Assembly: GCF_900107685.1 (NCBI RefSeq)
Contig: NZ_FNRQ01000001.1
Location: forward strand, 806,001 to 870,000
Source of the DNA: Paraburkholderia sartisoli
GTDB taxonomy: Bacteria; Pseudomonadota; Gammaproteobacteria; Burkholderiales; Burkholderiaceae
DNA length: 64,000 bases
Direction: 5' to 3'
The notes under the pieces: generated by a model
Told to the model about the DNA's origin: nothing
Database searches by the model: none
The model's input: only the letters and a program-made list of their open reading frames with translations
Program-made: the position numbers and the translations under genes
Shown here: piece after piece, positions 52,109 to 62,325 of the stretch
How positions within the stretch are numbered: position 1 is the stretch's first letter
How the letters are laid out: every line of letters begins with the position of its first letter

Positions 52109-53626
52109 ATGACGAACTTCTCGGTGCGCAATTTCCTTGCAGCCGCGGTGGTGGCGGTGTGTCTGCCGCTCGCGCCGCACACGGCGCTGGCGGCGCCTGC
52201 CGCCAGCCTTCCCGACTTTACCGACCTCGTCGACAAGGTCGGGCCCGCCGTCGTGAACATCCGCACGACCGCGCGTGTACCAGGTTCGACGCGAGGCCTG
52301 CCACCGGGCATGGACGATGGCGACATGTCGGAGTTCTTCCGGCGCTTCTTCGGCATTCCGATGCCGCAATCGCCGGGTTCGCCGGGTTCGTCACCCCGCG
52401 GAGGCGGCGGTAGCGGTAGCCAGGGCCAGCAGGACACGCCCGACAATAGCGGTGGCGATACTGAACAGAACAGTGGGGTCGGCTCGGGCTTCATTCTGTC
52501 GGCTGACGGTTACGTGATGACAAACGCGCACGTCGTCGACGATGCGGACACGATCTACGTCACGCTGACCGACAAGCGCGAGTTCAAGGCGAAGCTCATC
52601 GGCGTCGACGATCGCACGGACGTCGCCGTTGTGAAGATCAATGCCGCGAACCTGCCGGCGGTCACGGTTGGCGATTCGAACAAGGTGCGCGTGGGCGAAT
52701 GGGTCGTCGCGATCGGTTCGCCGTTCGGGCTCGAAAACACGGTCACCGCCGGCATCGTGAGCGCGAAGGGCCGTGATACGGGCGACTATTTGCCGTTTAT
52801 CCAGACCGATGTCGCGGTGAATCCGGGCAACTCGGGTGGTCCGCTCATCAACATGCAGGGCGAGGTGATCGGCATCAACTCGCAGATTTACAGCCGTACG
52901 GGCGGCTTCATGGGCATTTCTTTCGCGATTCCAATCGACGAAGCGATGCGCGTGGCTGACCAGCTGAAGACGACCGGCAAGGTGACGCGCGGCCGCATCG
53001 CCGTCGCGATCGGCGAGGTGACGAAAGACGTGGCCGACTCGCTCGGCTTGCCGAGGGCGCAGGGCGCGCTGGTGAGCAGCGTCGAGCCGGGCGGCCCCGC
53101 GGACAAGGCGGGTGTGCAGCCGGGCGACATCATCCTGAAGTTCAATGGCCATCCGGTCGATACCGCGACGGACCTGCCACGGATGGTCGGTGACATGAAG
53201 CCGGGTACGAAGGCAACCATCACGATCTGGCGCAAGGGCCAGACGCGCGACCTGCCGGTCACGATCGCGGAGATGCAGCCGGACAAGGCCGCGAAAGCCG
53301 ATACGAAGAAAACACAGCCGCCGAAGCAGCGCGCCACGAACGCGCTGGGTCTCGCGGTCAGTGATATTCCTGCCGATCAGCTGAAAACATTGAAACTGCG
53401 CGGAGGCGTGCAGATCGATGCGGTCGAAGGCCCGGCGGCCCGAGTCGGGTTGCAGAAGGGCGACATCATCCTGCGTGTCGGCGATACCGACGTCTCGAGC
53501 GCGAAGGAGTTCGAGGAGATCACGTCGCACCTCGATCCGCAAAAGATGACGGCGCTGCTCGTGCGCCGCGGTGACAACACGCAGTTCGTGCCGATCCGTC
53601 CGCGTTCGGCGCCCGCGCAGAAGTGA
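52109..53626 (+). CDS. mucD: Periplasmic serine protease DegP/MucD type
   Basis: 505 residues with a signal peptide (TALAAPAASL). Catalytic triad His141 (TNAHVV), Asp171 (RTDVAVV), Ser242 (NPGNSGGP). Two PDZ domains follow (about 280-370 and 410-490). A Gly/Ser/Gln linker at about 85-120 is longer than in E. coli DegP. It degrades misfolded envelope proteins and belongs to the sigma-E operon. Confidence 0.95.
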   Translation: MTNFSVRNFLAAAVVAVCLPLAPHTALAAPAASLPDFTDLVDKVGPAVVNIRTTARVPGSTRGLPPGMDDGDMSEFFRRFFGIPMPQSPGSPGSSPRGGGGSGSQGQQDTPDNSGGDTEQNSGVGSGFILSADGYVMTNAHVVDDADTIYVTLTDKREFKAKLIGVDDRTDVAVVKINAANLPAVTVGDSNKVRVGEWVVAIGSPFGLENTVTAGIVSAKGRDTGDYLPFIQTDVAVNPGNSGGPLINMQGEVIGINSQIYSRTGGFMGISFAIPIDEAMRVADQLKTTGKVTRGRIAVAIGEVTKDVADSLGLPRAQGALVSSVEPGGPADKAGVQPGDIILKFNGHPVDTATDLPRMVGDMKPGTKATITIWRKGQTRDLPVTIAEMQPDKAAKADTKKTQPPKQRATNALGLAVSDIPADQLKTLKLRGGVQIDAVEGPAARVGLQKGDIILRVGDTDVSSAKEFEEITSHLDPQKMTALLVRRGDNTQFVPIRPRSAPAQK

Positions 53627-53628
53627 CG

Positions 53629-53895
53629 ATGGCGGCACCACTGACGCTCTACGGGCGCACGTGGTGCCATCTGTGCGACGACATGCACGCAGCGCTCGAG
53701 CCTTTGCTGGCCGAGTTCGGCGCGCATGTCGACGTGATCGACATCGATGCCGACCCGACGCTCGAAGCCTGTTACAGCGAGCGCGTTCCGGTTCTGGTCT
53801 GCGATGGCGTCGAACTGTGTCACTATCACTTCGACGAAGCGCGCGTTCGAGCCGCGCTCATGGCGCGTGTCATCCCTGACCGTTCCGCGCAGTGA
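53629..53895 (+). CDS. Glutaredoxin-family thiol protein
   Basis: 88 residues with the thioredoxin fold and a CxxC active site in YGRTWCHLCDDMHA, then VDVIDIDADPTLEACYSERV and VPVLVCDGVELCHYHFDE. A GTG at 53623 overlapping the mucD stop is an alternative start. Close to glutaredoxin 2-like DUF836 proteins. Linkage to mucD suggests envelope or oxidative stress, but this is inferred. Confidence 0.88.
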   Translation: MAAPLTLYGRTWCHLCDDMHAALEPLLAEFGAHVDVIDIDADPTLEACYSERVPVLVCDGVELCHYHFDEARVRAALMARVIPDRSAQ

Positions 53896-54017
53896 AAGGG
53901 ACCTGGAAGCCCCGCACGCGCATGCACATGCCCTGGCCAATTGGCTGGCCGTCCCGCAAAAAGCGCCGGGCGAAGGCCTTTTCGGCTAAAATAGTCCGGT
54001 TTTTCACCTACTTACAA

Positions 54018-54052
54018 GGCGTGCTCCGCAATCGTCCGAGCGCGCCTTTTTT
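54018..54052 (+). terminator. Terminator/attenuator just before lepA
   Basis: GGCGTGCTC (54018-54026) pairs with GAGCGCGCC (54038-54046) with one G-T pair, then TTTTTT. It ends 16 bases before the lepA ATG, so it lies in the lepA leader if transcription starts at the TAAAAT (53987-53992), or ends the sigma-E operon. Confidence 0.7.
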
Positions 54053-54068
54053 GCTTGATCGGTACTGA

Positions 54069-55862
54069 ATGGATCATATTCGTAACTTCTCGATCATTGC
54101 GCACATCGACCATGGCAAGTCGACGCTCGCCGATCGCATCATCCAGCTGTGTGGCGGTCTGTCCGACCGCGAAATGGAATCACAGGTGCTCGACTCGATG
54201 GATCTCGAGCGTGAGCGCGGCATCACCATCAAGGCGCAGACTGCTGCGCTCTCCTATCGCGCGCGCGATGGCAAGGTGTACAACCTCAACATGATCGACA
54301 CGCCGGGGCACGTCGACTTCTCGTATGAAGTCAGCCGCTCGCTGTCGGCCTGTGAAGGCGCGCTGCTCGTCGTTGACGCCAGTCAGGGCGTCGAGGCGCA
54401 AACGGTCGCGAACTGTTACACGGCAATCGAACTCGGCGTCGAGGTCGTGCCGGTGCTGAACAAGATCGACCTGCCCGCGGCGAATCCGGAAGGCGCGATC
54501 GAGGAAATCGAAGACGTAATCGGCATTGACGCCACCGATGCCACGCATTGCAGCGCGAAGACCGGTCTGGGCGTCGAGGACGTGCTCGAAGCGCTGATCG
54601 CGAAAGTGCCGCCGCCGAAGGGCGACACGGAAGCGCCGCTGCAGGCGCTGATCATCGATTCTTGGTTCGACAACTACGTCGGCGTGGTGATGCTGGTGCG
54701 CATCGTGAACGGCACGTTGCGCCCGAAGGACCGCATTCGCATGATGGCGACCGGCGCGCAGTATCCGGTCGAGCACATCGGCGTGTTCACGCCGAAGTCG
54801 AAGAACCTCGAGTCGCTGTCGGCGGGGCAGGTGGGCTTCATCATCGCGGGCATCAAGGAATTGCCGGCCGCGAAGGTGGGCGACACCGTCACGCTCGTGA
54901 ACCGTCCAGCGCCCGAACCGCTGCCGGGCTTCAAGGAAGTGAAGCCGCAGGTGTTTGCCGGCCTCTATCCGGTCGAGGCGAACCAGTACGACGCGTTGCG
55001 CGAATCGCTCGAAAAGCTGAAGCTGAACGACGCTTCGCTGCAGTACGAGCCGGAGGTGTCGCAGGCGCTGGGCTTTGGTTTCCGCTGCGGCTTTCTTGGC
55101 CTGCTGCACATGGAGATCGTCCAGGAACGGCTCGAGCGCGAGTTCGACATGGACCTCATCACCACGGCGCCAACGGTGGTGTACGAAGTCCTGCAGCGCG
55201 ACGGCACGGTCATCATGGTCGAGAATCCGGCGAAAATGCCGGACCCGTCGAGGATCGAGGAAGTGCGCGAGCCGATCGTCACGGTGAACCTGTACATGCC
55301 GCAGGAATACGTCGGTTCGGTCATCACGCTCTGCACCACCAAGCGTGGCAACCAGATCAACATGCAGTATCACGGCCGCCAGGTTCAGCTGACGTACGAA
55401 ATTCCGATGGGCGAGATCGTGCTCGACTTCTTCGACCGGTTGAAGTCGACGTCGCGCGGTTATGCTTCGATGGACTACGAGTTCAAGGAATATCGCGCGG
55501 CGGACGTGGTCAAGGTCGACATGCTGATCAACGGCGACAAGGTTGACGCGCTGTCCGTGATCGTTCACCGTTCGCAGAGCCAGTATCGTGGTCGTGAAGT
55601 CGCGTCCAAGATGCGCGAGCTGATCCCGCGCCAGATGTATGACGTGGCCATTCAGGCAACGATCGGTGCGAACATCATCGCGCGTGAGAACATCAAGGCG
55701 CTGCGCAAGAACGTGCTGGCGAAGTGCTACGGTGGCGACATCTCGCGCAAGAAGAAGCTGTTGGAAAAGCAGAAGGCAGGCAAGAAGCGGATGAAGCAGG
55801 TCGGGTCGGTGGAAATCCCGCAAGAGGCTTTCCTCGCCATCCTGCGTGTCGAAGACAAATAA
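54069..55862 (+). CDS. lepA: Elongation factor 4 (LepA)
   Basis: 597 residues. GTPase motifs AHIDHGKST (G1), [10 protein letters not shown] (G2), DTPGHVDF (G3), NKIDLP (G4). The LepA-specific C-terminal domain ends [20 protein letters not shown]. It back-translocates or assists ribosomes. The lepA-lepB pair is conserved. Confidence 0.97.
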   Translation: MDHIRNFSIIAHIDHGKSTLADRIIQLCGGLSDREMESQVLDSMDLERERGITIKAQTAALSYRARDGKVYNLNMIDTPGHVDFSYEVSRSLSACEGALLVVDASQGVEAQTVANCYTAIELGVEVVPVLNKIDLPAANPEGAIEEIEDVIGIDATDATHCSAKTGLGVEDVLEALIAKVPPPKGDTEAPLQALIIDSWFDNYVGVVMLVRIVNGTLRPKDRIRMMATGAQYPVEHIGVFTPKSKNLESLSAGQVGFIIAGIKELPAAKVGDTVTLVNRPAPEPLPGFKEVKPQVFAGLYPVEANQYDALRESLEKLKLNDASLQYEPEVSQALGFGFRCGFLGLLHMEIVQERLEREFDMDLITTAPTVVYEVLQRDGTVIMVENPAKMPDPSRIEEVREPIVTVNLYMPQEYVGSVITLCTTKRGNQINMQYHGRQVQLTYEIPMGEIVLDFFDRLKSTSRGYASMDYEFKEYRAADVVKVDMLINGDKVDALSVIVHRSQSQYRGREVASKMRELIPRQMYDVAIQATIGANIIARENIKALRKNVLAKCYGGDISRKKKLLEKQKAGKKRMKQVGSVEIPQEAFLAILRVEDK

Positions 55863-55880
55863 GAGAAGAAACGGAACCCC

Positions 55881-56774
55881 ATGAATTTTGCGCTGATTCT
55901 TTTTGTGCTCGTCATCGTAACGGGCATCGCCTGGGTCGCAGACAAACTGGTTTTCATCCCGCAACGGCGCCGCGCCGCCGAGGCTGCGGTCGCTGAGTTC
56001 GACCAGCAGCAGGCGCGCGTCGGCGAGCGTTTCGCGGATGAAAACGCGCCGCAGACGCGTGCGCGTCTGCGTGACGAAAAGCTGCGCCAGCCCTGGTGGC
56101 TCGAATATTCGGCGAGCTTTTTCCCGGTGATTCTCGTCGTGTTCGTCGTACGCTCGTTCGTCGTCGAGCCGTTCAAGATTCCGTCGGGTTCGATGGTGCC
56201 TACGCTGCTCGTCGGCGACTTCATCCTCGTCAACAAGTACGACTACGGTATCCGTCTGCCGATTATCAACACGAAGATCACGCAGGGCCGTCCGCTCGAA
56301 CGGGGTGACGTCGTCGTGTTCCGCTATCCGAAAGACGAATCGGTCGACTACATCAAACGGGTGATCGGCCTGCCGGGCGACGTCGTCGCGTATCAGGACA
56401 AGAAGCTTACGATCAACGGCAAGCCGGTGCCGGAAACGGCGCTGCCGGATTACTTCGACGAAGAGCGCATTGGCTACGCGAAGCAGTTCGAGGAAGATCT
56501 CGGCGGACGCAAGAACGCGATCCTGAACAACCCGGCGGTTCCGCCGTTCATCGTCGGCGCGGAAGATTATCCGTACCGCGACAACTGCACGTATAACGCG
56601 CAGGGCGTGATCTGCACGGTGCCGCCAGGCAACTATTTCATGATGGGCGACAACCGCGACAACAGTGCGGACAGCCGCTACTGGGGTTTCGCGCCGGACA
56701 AGAACATCGTCGGTCGCGCGTTCTTCGTCTGGATGAACTTCAGCAGTCTCAAGCGCATCGGTTCCTTCAACTGA
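55881..56774 (+). CDS. lepB: Signal peptidase I
   Basis: 297 residues. Two membrane helices (about 3-20 and 80-95), then the catalytic Ser104 in PSGSMVPTLLVGD and Lys159 in DYIKRVIGLPGD. GDNRDNSADSRYWGF is box E. It removes signal peptides of exported proteins such as the several seen here. Confidence 0.97.
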   Translation: MNFALILFVLVIVTGIAWVADKLVFIPQRRRAAEAAVAEFDQQQARVGERFADENAPQTRARLRDEKLRQPWWLEYSASFFPVILVVFVVRSFVVEPFKIPSGSMVPTLLVGDFILVNKYDYGIRLPIINTKITQGRPLERGDVVVFRYPKDESVDYIKRVIGLPGDVVAYQDKKLTINGKPVPETALPDYFDEERIGYAKQFEEDLGGRKNAILNNPAVPPFIVGAEDYPYRDNCTYNAQGVICTVPPGNYFMMGDNRDNSADSRYWGFAPDKNIVGRAFFVWMNFSSLKRIGSFN

Positions 56775-56798
56775 TCGCGCGGCAACCGAGCCGCATCG

Positions 56799-56848
56799 CA
56801 CGCCGCGCACAACGCGCGGCGTGTTGGCACGTTACTTTAAGAACGTGC
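56799..56848 (+). promoter_or_regulatory. Two strong stem-loops between lepB and rnc
   Basis: First: CACGCCGCGC and GCGCGGCGTG pair perfectly (10 bp) over a 5-base loop at 56799-56823. Second: GCACGTT and AACGTGC (7 bp) over an 8-base loop at 56827-56848. Neither has a T run. A duplex right before rnc recalls the RNase III-cut autoregulatory leader of E. coli rnc. Confidence 0.55.
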
Positions 56849-56915
56849 GGTAACGTCGCTTCACCACGCTTTTTCGTCGGCCGTCCCGCGTTTTCGCCGG
56901 GGCAGGCGCCCGCGT

Positions 56916-56921
56916 TATACT
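56916..56921 (+). promoter_or_regulatory. Possible -10 box (TATACT) at the rnc start codon
   Basis: TATACT ends 6 bases before the rnc ATG, so transcription would start at the ATG itself. The -35 region (TTCGCC) is weak. There is no ribosome binding site in the gap, which would fit a leaderless mRNA, but evidence is thin. Confidence 0.3.
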
Positions 56922-56927
56922 CTGCAC

Positions 56928-58073
56928 ATGCCCCTATCTCCGTTGGAAAGCCGTTTGCGCTACGAATTTCGCAATGCGGAATTGTTGCGCCAGGCTTTAA
57001 CTCACCGCAGTCACAGTGCTACGCATAATGAACGGCTCGAGTTTCTTGGCGACTCCGTTCTGAATTGCGCGGTGGCCGCGCTATTGTTCCAACGTTTCAG
57101 CAAGCTGGACGAAGGCGATCTGTCGCGTGTCCGTGCCAATCTGGTCAAGCAGCAGTCGCTGTATGAAATTGCTCAGGCCCTGAATATTTCCGAAGGGTTG
57201 CGTCTTGGCGAGGGCGAACTGCGTAGCGGGGGTTTCCGCCGTCCGTCGATCCTCGCGGATACGCTGGAAGCCGTGCTGGGCGCGATTTTCCTCGACGGCG
57301 GTTTCGACGCCGCGCAGACCGTCGTCAAGCGTCTGTACGTGCCGATTCTCGACCACATCGATCCGCGCACGCTCGGCAAAGACGCCAAGACGTTGCTTCA
57401 GGAATACCTGCAGGGTCACAAGATTGCCTTGCCGACCTATACGGTCGTCGCGACGCATGGTGCGGCGCACAATCAACAGTTCGAAGTCGAATGCACGGTG
57501 CCGAAGCTGGACGTGAAGGTGTCGGGCTCGGGCGCCAGCCGTCGCGCGGCTGAGCAGGCAGCGGCCAAGAAGGCGCTCGACGAGGTCATGGCCGCCGCGC
57601 CCGCGCTGGTCACGAAACCGAAGCGCTCGAAGGGCGCCCGGGGCGCGAAGCGCGCGGAGCCGGAGATCGTGCCGGGCGTCGCGGGCGTGCAGACCGCGCT
57701 GGACTTGCGCGCGCCGGACCATCGGAAGTCGTCGGGGCGTGGCGAAGCACGCGCGGCGCAGGCCGTCGCAGACGGCGCCCCCGCCGCGAACGAACCCGCG
57801 AGCGTGCCAGCATCGCTGCCGCTTGCCGTGATTCGCGCCGCTCACGTCGAATACAGCGAGCACGCGCAGTCGCAGTCGCAGGAAAAAGCCGATCGCAGCG
57901 AAAAAGCCGCCGAAAAAGCCGACAAAGCCGACGCCAGCCGCACCGTCACCGACAAGCTCACGCTTCGCAGCCGCGAACCGGCGTCGGGCGCTGCCGGCGC
58001 ACCGGACGAGGCCGAACTCGAACCCGGTGTAGCAGGCGCGGTGCAAACGCGCGCCGCCGACGCCGGCCATTGA
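56928..58073 (+). CDS. rnc: Ribonuclease III with long C-terminal extension
   Basis: 381 residues. The catalytic core (about 1-150) has [12 protein letters not shown] and [15 protein letters not shown] with the metal-binding Asp and Glu; the double-stranded RNA-binding domain spans about 155-225 ([20 protein letters not shown]). E. coli RNase III ends there at 226; here about 155 more residues follow, basic first, then Ala/Glu/Lys-rich ([15 protein letters not shown]). It cuts rRNA precursors and duplex RNA. Confidence 0.95.
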   Translation: MPLSPLESRLRYEFRNAELLRQALTHRSHSATHNERLEFLGDSVLNCAVAALLFQRFSKLDEGDLSRVRANLVKQQSLYEIAQALNISEGLRLGEGELRSGGFRRPSILADTLEAVLGAIFLDGGFDAAQTVVKRLYVPILDHIDPRTLGKDAKTLLQEYLQGHKIALPTYTVVATHGAAHNQQFEVECTVPKLDVKVSGSGASRRAAEQAAAKKALDEVMAAAPALVTKPKRSKGARGAKRAEPEIVPGVAGVQTALDLRAPDHRKSSGRGEARAAQAVADGAPAANEPASVPASLPLAVIRAAHVEYSEHAQSQSQEKADRSEKAAEKADKADASRTVTDKLTLRSREPASGAAGAPDEAELEPGVAGAVQTRAADAGH

Positions 58074-58139
58074 TGCATCCAGCGCGCCGCACGGGTCGTA
58101 CCCTGCCGCGCGTCCACCCGAACCTGCAGTAGCCCGAAT

Positions 58140-59039
58140 ATGAACGCTCCCACTCCCCCTGGTTTTCGCTGCGGCATGGTCGCGATCGTCGGCCGCCCGA
58201 ACGTCGGCAAATCGACGCTGATGAACGCGCTTGTCGGCCAGAAAGTCAGCATCACGTCGCGCAAGGCGCAGACCACGCGCCACCGCATCACCGGCATTCA
58301 CACGCTCGAAGACGCGCAGTACATCTTCGTCGATACGCCGGGTTTTCAGACGAAGCACAGTGGCGCGCTGAACCGCTCGCTCAATCGCGCGGTCACCTCG
58401 ACGCTTACCGCGGTCGACGCGATCCTGTTCGTGATCGAAGCCGGCCGTTTCGGCCCGGACGACCAGAAGGTGCTCGACCTGATTCCGCCGTCGGTGCCCA
58501 CGCTCCTGATCGCGAACAAGCTCGACCGCGTGTCCGACAAGGACAGTCTGTATCCCTTCATGCAGCAGGTGAGCGCGCTGCGCCAGTTCAACGAGATCGT
58601 GCCGCTGTCGGCGAAGAACCCCGACGACATCAAGCGCCTGATGGCGACGGTGAAGCCGTTCCTGCCGGAAGGCTCGCCGATCTACGGCGAAGACGACCTG
58701 ACCGATCGCAGCGAGCGTTTTCTCGCCGCGGAAATCCTGCGCGAAAAAGTGTTCCGCTGGACGGGCGACGAGCTGCCGTACACGAGCACCGTGCTGATCG
58801 ACAAGTTCGAGACGGAAGGGCGCCTGCGCCGTATTTTCGCGACGATCATGGTCGAGCGCGACACGCACAAGGCGATGATCATCGGCCAGAAGGGCGCGAA
58901 GCTGAAGCAGATCAGCACCGAAGCGCGTCTCGACATGGAAAAGCTGTTCGACGGCCCCGTGTACCTCGAAACCTTCATCAAGGTGAAAAGCGGCTGGGCC
59001 GACAACGAAGCCGGACTTCGCGCCTATGGGTACGAATGA
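58140..59039 (+). CDS. era: GTPase Era
   Basis: 299 residues. G1 [10 protein letters not shown]3 DTPGF, G4 NKLDRV, then the KH RNA-binding domain ([17 protein letters not shown]). Era acts in 16S rRNA maturation and 30S assembly. Its end overlaps the recO start by 14 bases. The rnc-era-recO order is conserved. Confidence 0.97.
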   Translation: MNAPTPPGFRCGMVAIVGRPNVGKSTLMNALVGQKVSITSRKAQTTRHRITGIHTLEDAQYIFVDTPGFQTKHSGALNRSLNRAVTSTLTAVDAILFVIEAGRFGPDDQKVLDLIPPSVPTLLIANKLDRVSDKDSLYPFMQQVSALRQFNEIVPLSAKNPDDIKRLMATVKPFLPEGSPIYGEDDLTDRSERFLAAEILREKVFRWTGDELPYTSTVLIDKFETEGRLRRIFATIMVERDTHKAMIIGQKGAKLKQISTEARLDMEKLFDGPVYLETFIKVKSGWADNEAGLRAYGYE

Positions 59040-59922
59040 CGCCTGGGTAACGTTGCAACCCGGCGCCGACCCGGACGACGACGGCGAACCGGCCGTGCCG
59101 GCGCCGGCGCCTTCCCGGGCCCGCAAATCCTCTTCCGCGAAAAGCGGCGGCGAAGGCGAGGCGCGCAAGGCGCCCGCGCGCCGTCCTGCTTCGCGTGCGT
59201 CGGCGTCCGATTACCGGGTCGCCGAACAGCCCGCGTTTGTCCTCCATAGCTATCCGTATCGCGAAACCAGCCTGATCATCGACGTGCTATCGCGCGATCA
59301 CGGCCGTCTTGCGCTCGTCGCGAAGGGCGCGAAGCGCCCGCATTCGGCGTTGCGCGGCGTCCTGCAGACGTTTCAGCCGCTCGCGCTATCGTGGTCCGGC
59401 AAGTCGGAAGTGCGCACGCTGACGGGCGCGGAGTGGGTCGGCGGCATGCTGCCGCTCGCGGGCGATGCGCTCCTGTGCGGCTTCTACGTGAACGAGCTGC
59501 TCGTCAAGTTCTGCGCGCGCGAGGATCCGCATCCGCAGTTGTTCCATCACTACGTCGTCACGATGACGCGTCTCGCGCATGACGAGCCGCCCGTGCAGGT
59601 GCTGCGTTCGTTCGAGCGCGTGCTGCTGCGGGAAACCGGCTACGCGATGGCGCTCGATCGTACCGTCACGCGCCGCGCGGTCGTGGCGGACGGGCGCTAT
59701 GTGTTCGATCCGGAGCGCGGCGTGCGTGAGGCGTCCGACGATCTTCCCGCGCAATGGCCGGTGATTGCCGGCCAGACGTTGCTCGACATGGAGCAGGACG
59801 ATTACCATCGTCCCCAGACAATCTCGCAGAGCAGGACGCTGATGCGTTTCCTGCTCAATACCTACCTTGCCGGCACGCCGCTCGCGACGCGCCAGATCCT
59901 GATCGACCTGCAGAACCTATGA
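59026..59922 (+). CDS. recO: DNA repair protein RecO with N-terminal extension
   Basis: 298 residues, against 242 in E. coli. The first about 65 residues are a charged, Ala/Pro/Arg/Lys-rich disordered segment; the RecO fold begins at [18 protein letters not shown], followed by RRPHSALR-like [17 protein letters not shown]. RecO helps load RecA on SSB-coated DNA. Its stop overlaps the pdxJ start (ATGA). Confidence 0.94.
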   Translation: MGTNDAWVTLQPGADPDDDGEPAVPAPAPSRARKSSSAKSGGEGEARKAPARRPASRASASDYRVAEQPAFVLHSYPYRETSLIIDVLSRDHGRLALVAKGAKRPHSALRGVLQTFQPLALSWSGKSEVRTLTGAEWVGGMLPLAGDALLCGFYVNELLVKFCAREDPHPQLFHHYVVTMTRLAHDEPPVQVLRSFERVLLRETGYAMALDRTVTRRAVVADGRYVFDPERGVREASDDLPAQWPVIAGQTLLDMEQDDYHRPQTISQSRTLMRFLLNTYLAGTPLATRQILIDLQNL

Positions 59923-60683
59923 GCTTCTTTCTGACGTCTCCTGGCGTGATCGACCTCGGTGTGAACATCGATCACGTCGCCACGCTGCGTAACGCGCGCG
60001 GCACGTCCTATCCCGACCCGATCCGCGCGGCGCTTGCCGCCGAGGAAGCGGGCGCCGATGCGATCACGCTGCATCTGCGCGAGGACCGCCGGCATATCGT
60101 CGACGTCGACGTGCGCACGCTGCGCCCGCTCCTGAAAACGCGGATGAATCTGGAATGCGCCGTCACGCAGGAAATGCTCGACATCGCGTGCGAAGTGAAA
60201 CCACATGACGTCTGCCTCGTGCCCGAAAAGCGCGCGGAACTGACGACCGAAGGCGGTCTCGATGTCGCCGGCCAGTTCGAGGCCGTGCGTGCAGCGTGCC
60301 GTCAACTGGCGGACGCGGGCTCGCGCGTGTCGCTTTTCATCGATCCGGACGAAACGCAGATCCGTGCGGCGCACGAAGCTGGCGCGCCGGTCGTCGAGCT
60401 TCACACGGGCCGTTACGCCGATGCGCACGACGCGGGCGAGCAGCAGCGCGAATACGAGCGCGTCGTGCGCAGCGTGGCGTTCGGCCGCTCGCTCGGCATC
60501 AAGGTCAACGCGGGACACGGCCTGCATTACACGAACGTCCAGCAGATCGCGGCGATCGAGGGCATCGTCGAACTGAATATCGGTCACGCGATCGTCGCGC
60601 ATGCGATCTTCGCAGGCTGGGACAACGCAGTGCGTGAGATGAAGGCGATCATGGTCGCCGCGCGTCTCGGCGCCAGCGCGTGA
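59919..60683 (+). CDS. pdxJ: Pyridoxine 5'-phosphate synthase
   Basis: 254 residues from the ATG overlapping the recO stop. PdxJ condenses aminoacetone phosphate and deoxyxylulose phosphate to make vitamin B6. Family blocks: [61 protein letters not shown] and [12 protein letters not shown]. Confidence 0.97.
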   Translation: MSFFLTSPGVIDLGVNIDHVATLRNARGTSYPDPIRAALAAEEAGADAITLHLREDRRHIVDVDVRTLRPLLKTRMNLECAVTQEMLDIACEVKPHDVCLVPEKRAELTTEGGLDVAGQFEAVRAACRQLADAGSRVSLFIDPDETQIRAAHEAGAPVVELHTGRYADAHDAGEQQREYERVVRSVAFGRSLGIKVNAGHGLHYTNVQQIAAIEGIVELNIGHAIVAHAIFAGWDNAVREMKAIMVAARLGASA

Positions 60684-60714
60684 TGCCTTCGATAACCGGC
60701 ACGGCGACCACGGC

Positions 60715-61125
60715 ATGACGATCTACGGCATTGGCACCGACATCGTTCAGGTAAGCCGCGTGGCGGCGGTCATGGAGCGCACCAACGGCCGTTTCGCCGA
60801 AAAAGTGCTCGGCGCGGACGAGTTGCGCATCTATCACGCCCGCCAGGCGCGATCGGCGGCGCGCGGTCTCGCGTTCCTCGCGACGCGTTTCTCCGCGAAA
60901 GAAGCGTTTTCGAAAGCGATCGGTCTCGGCATGCGCTGGCCGATGACCTGGCGTGCGCTGCAGACGCTCAACGAGCCGAGCGGCAAGCCGATCATCGTCG
61001 CCTCGGGCGAACTGGCCGAGTGGCTCGACGCGCGTGGCATCACGGCGCGCGTGACGATCAGCGACGAGCGTGACTATGCCGTGTCGTTCGTGATCGCCGA
61101 AGTCGCCGGTCCTGCTGCTTCCTGA
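60715..61125 (+). CDS. acpS: Holo-ACP synthase
   Basis: 136 residues. [12 protein letters not shown] holds the metal-binding Asp9, and [14 protein letters not shown] the second motif. It adds phosphopantetheine to AcpP, whose gene is in this window. The pdxJ-acpS pairing is conserved. Confidence 0.96.
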   Translation: MTIYGIGTDIVQVSRVAAVMERTNGRFAEKVLGADELRIYHARQARSAARGLAFLATRFSAKEAFSKAIGLGMRWPMTWRALQTLNEPSGKPIIVASGELAEWLDARGITARVTISDERDYAVSFVIAEVAGPAAS

Positions 61126-61152
61126 ACCTCATCCGAAACCTGAAATCTTCCA

Positions 61153-61171
61153 GCGCGGCGTCAGGCCGCGC
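61153..61171 (+). other. Short stem-loop between acpS and nagZ
   Basis: GCGCGGC and GCCGCGC pair over a 5-base loop. It is followed by TTCCTACC, not a T run, so it is at best a weak terminator. Confidence 0.3.
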
Positions 61172-61195
61172 TTCCTACCTGTTGCCACCAATCAG

Positions 61196-62224
61196 ATGAA
61201 ATACGCTCCTGGACCTGTGATGCTCGATGTGGTCGGCCAACAGCTGACCGCCGATGATGTGCGCCGTCTCGCACACCCGATGACCGGCGGTGTGATCCTG
61301 TTCGCGCGGCACTTCAAGAGCCGCGCGCAACTGCATGCGCTCACCGATTCGATCCGCGCAGTGCGCGACGACCTGCTGATCGCCGTCGATCACGAAGGCG
61401 GCCGCGTGCAGCGCTTTCGCACCGACGGCTTCACGGTGCTGCCCGCGATGGGCAAGCTCGGCGTGCTGTGGGACAAGGACGTGCTCCACGCGACGAAGGT
61501 CACGACGGCAGTCGGGTACGTGCTCGCGTCGGAGTTGCGCGCGTGCGGCATCGACATGAGCTTCACGCCGGTGCTCGACCTGAACTACGGCCAGTCGCAG
61601 GTGATCGGCGATCGCGCGTTTCATGGCGATCCACGCGTCGTCACGATGCTCGCGAAAAGCCTGAATCACGGGCTCGCGCTGGCCGGCATGGCGAACTGCG
61701 GCAAGCACTTCCCGGGACACGGTTATGCCGAGGCTGACTCGCACGTCGCGATGCCGACCGACGATCGTCCACTCGAAGCGATCCTCGCGGACGATGTCGC
61801 GCCTTACGACTGGCTCGGGATGTCGCTGGCGTCGGTGTTGCCGGCACACGTGATCTACACGCAGGTCGACGCAAAGCCGGCCGGCTTTTCGCGCGTGTGG
61901 CTGCAGGACATCCTGCGCGGGCGTCTGCGCTTTCAGGGCGCGATTTTCAGCGACGATCTCTCGATGGAAGCCGCGCGTCAGGGCGGCACGTTGACCGAGG
62001 CCGCCACGTCTGCGCTGCAGGCGGGCTGCGACATGGTTTTGATCTGCAACCAGCCCGAAGAAGCCGAAAAGGTGCTGGACGCGCTGCGCTTCACGCCGTC
62101 GAAGGAATCGCGCCGGCGGCTGAAGGCTATGCATCCGCGCGGCAAGGCGCTCAAGTGGAGCAAGCTGATGGCCGAGCCCGAATACCAGCAGGCGAAGACA
62201 CTGTTGCGCAACACCTTCCCCTGA
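61196..62224 (+). CDS. nagZ: Beta-N-acetylglucosaminidase NagZ (GH3)
   Basis: 342 residues. The NagZ signature KHFPGHG (residues 170-176) and the nucleophile Asp in FSDDLSMEAA are present; the early DHEGGRVQRFR is also typical. It removes GlcNAc from anhydromuropeptides during cell-wall recycling in the cytoplasm. It ends the long plus-strand run. Confidence 0.96.
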   Translation: MKYAPGPVMLDVVGQQLTADDVRRLAHPMTGGVILFARHFKSRAQLHALTDSIRAVRDDLLIAVDHEGGRVQRFRTDGFTVLPAMGKLGVLWDKDVLHATKVTTAVGYVLASELRACGIDMSFTPVLDLNYGQSQVIGDRAFHGDPRVVTMLAKSLNHGLALAGMANCGKHFPGHGYAEADSHVAMPTDDRPLEAILADDVAPYDWLGMSLASVLPAHVIYTQVDAKPAGFSRVWLQDILRGRLRFQGAIFSDDLSMEAARQGGTLTEAATSALQAGCDMVLICNQPEEAEKVLDALRFTPSKESRRRLKAMHPRGKALKWSKLMAEPEYQQAKTLLRNTFP

Positions 62225-62252
62225 GACGACGTTCGCGCGCGACAAGCGCGAC

Positions 62253-62299
62253 AAAAAGCCCGCGCCAGTTCATTCACGGTGAACTGGCGCGGGCTTTTT
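62253..62299 (+). terminator. Bidirectional terminator between nagZ and the sigma-54 regulator
   Basis: A perfect 20-bp inverted repeat around a 7-base loop, beginning with A5 and ending with T5. It serves both the nagZ transcript and the convergent regulator gene. Confidence 0.9.
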
Positions 62300-62325
62300 G
62301 TCGTTCACCGCGGCGCGGCCACGGG

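Noticed and set aside
54180..56810. 876-codon minus-strand frame opposite lepA and lepB
   Set aside because: Same shadow effect; composition is Arg/His/Asp-rich and it lies over two certain genes.
57081..59168. 695-codon minus-strand frame opposite rnc and era
   Set aside because: Antisense shadow over certain genes; no recognisable motif.
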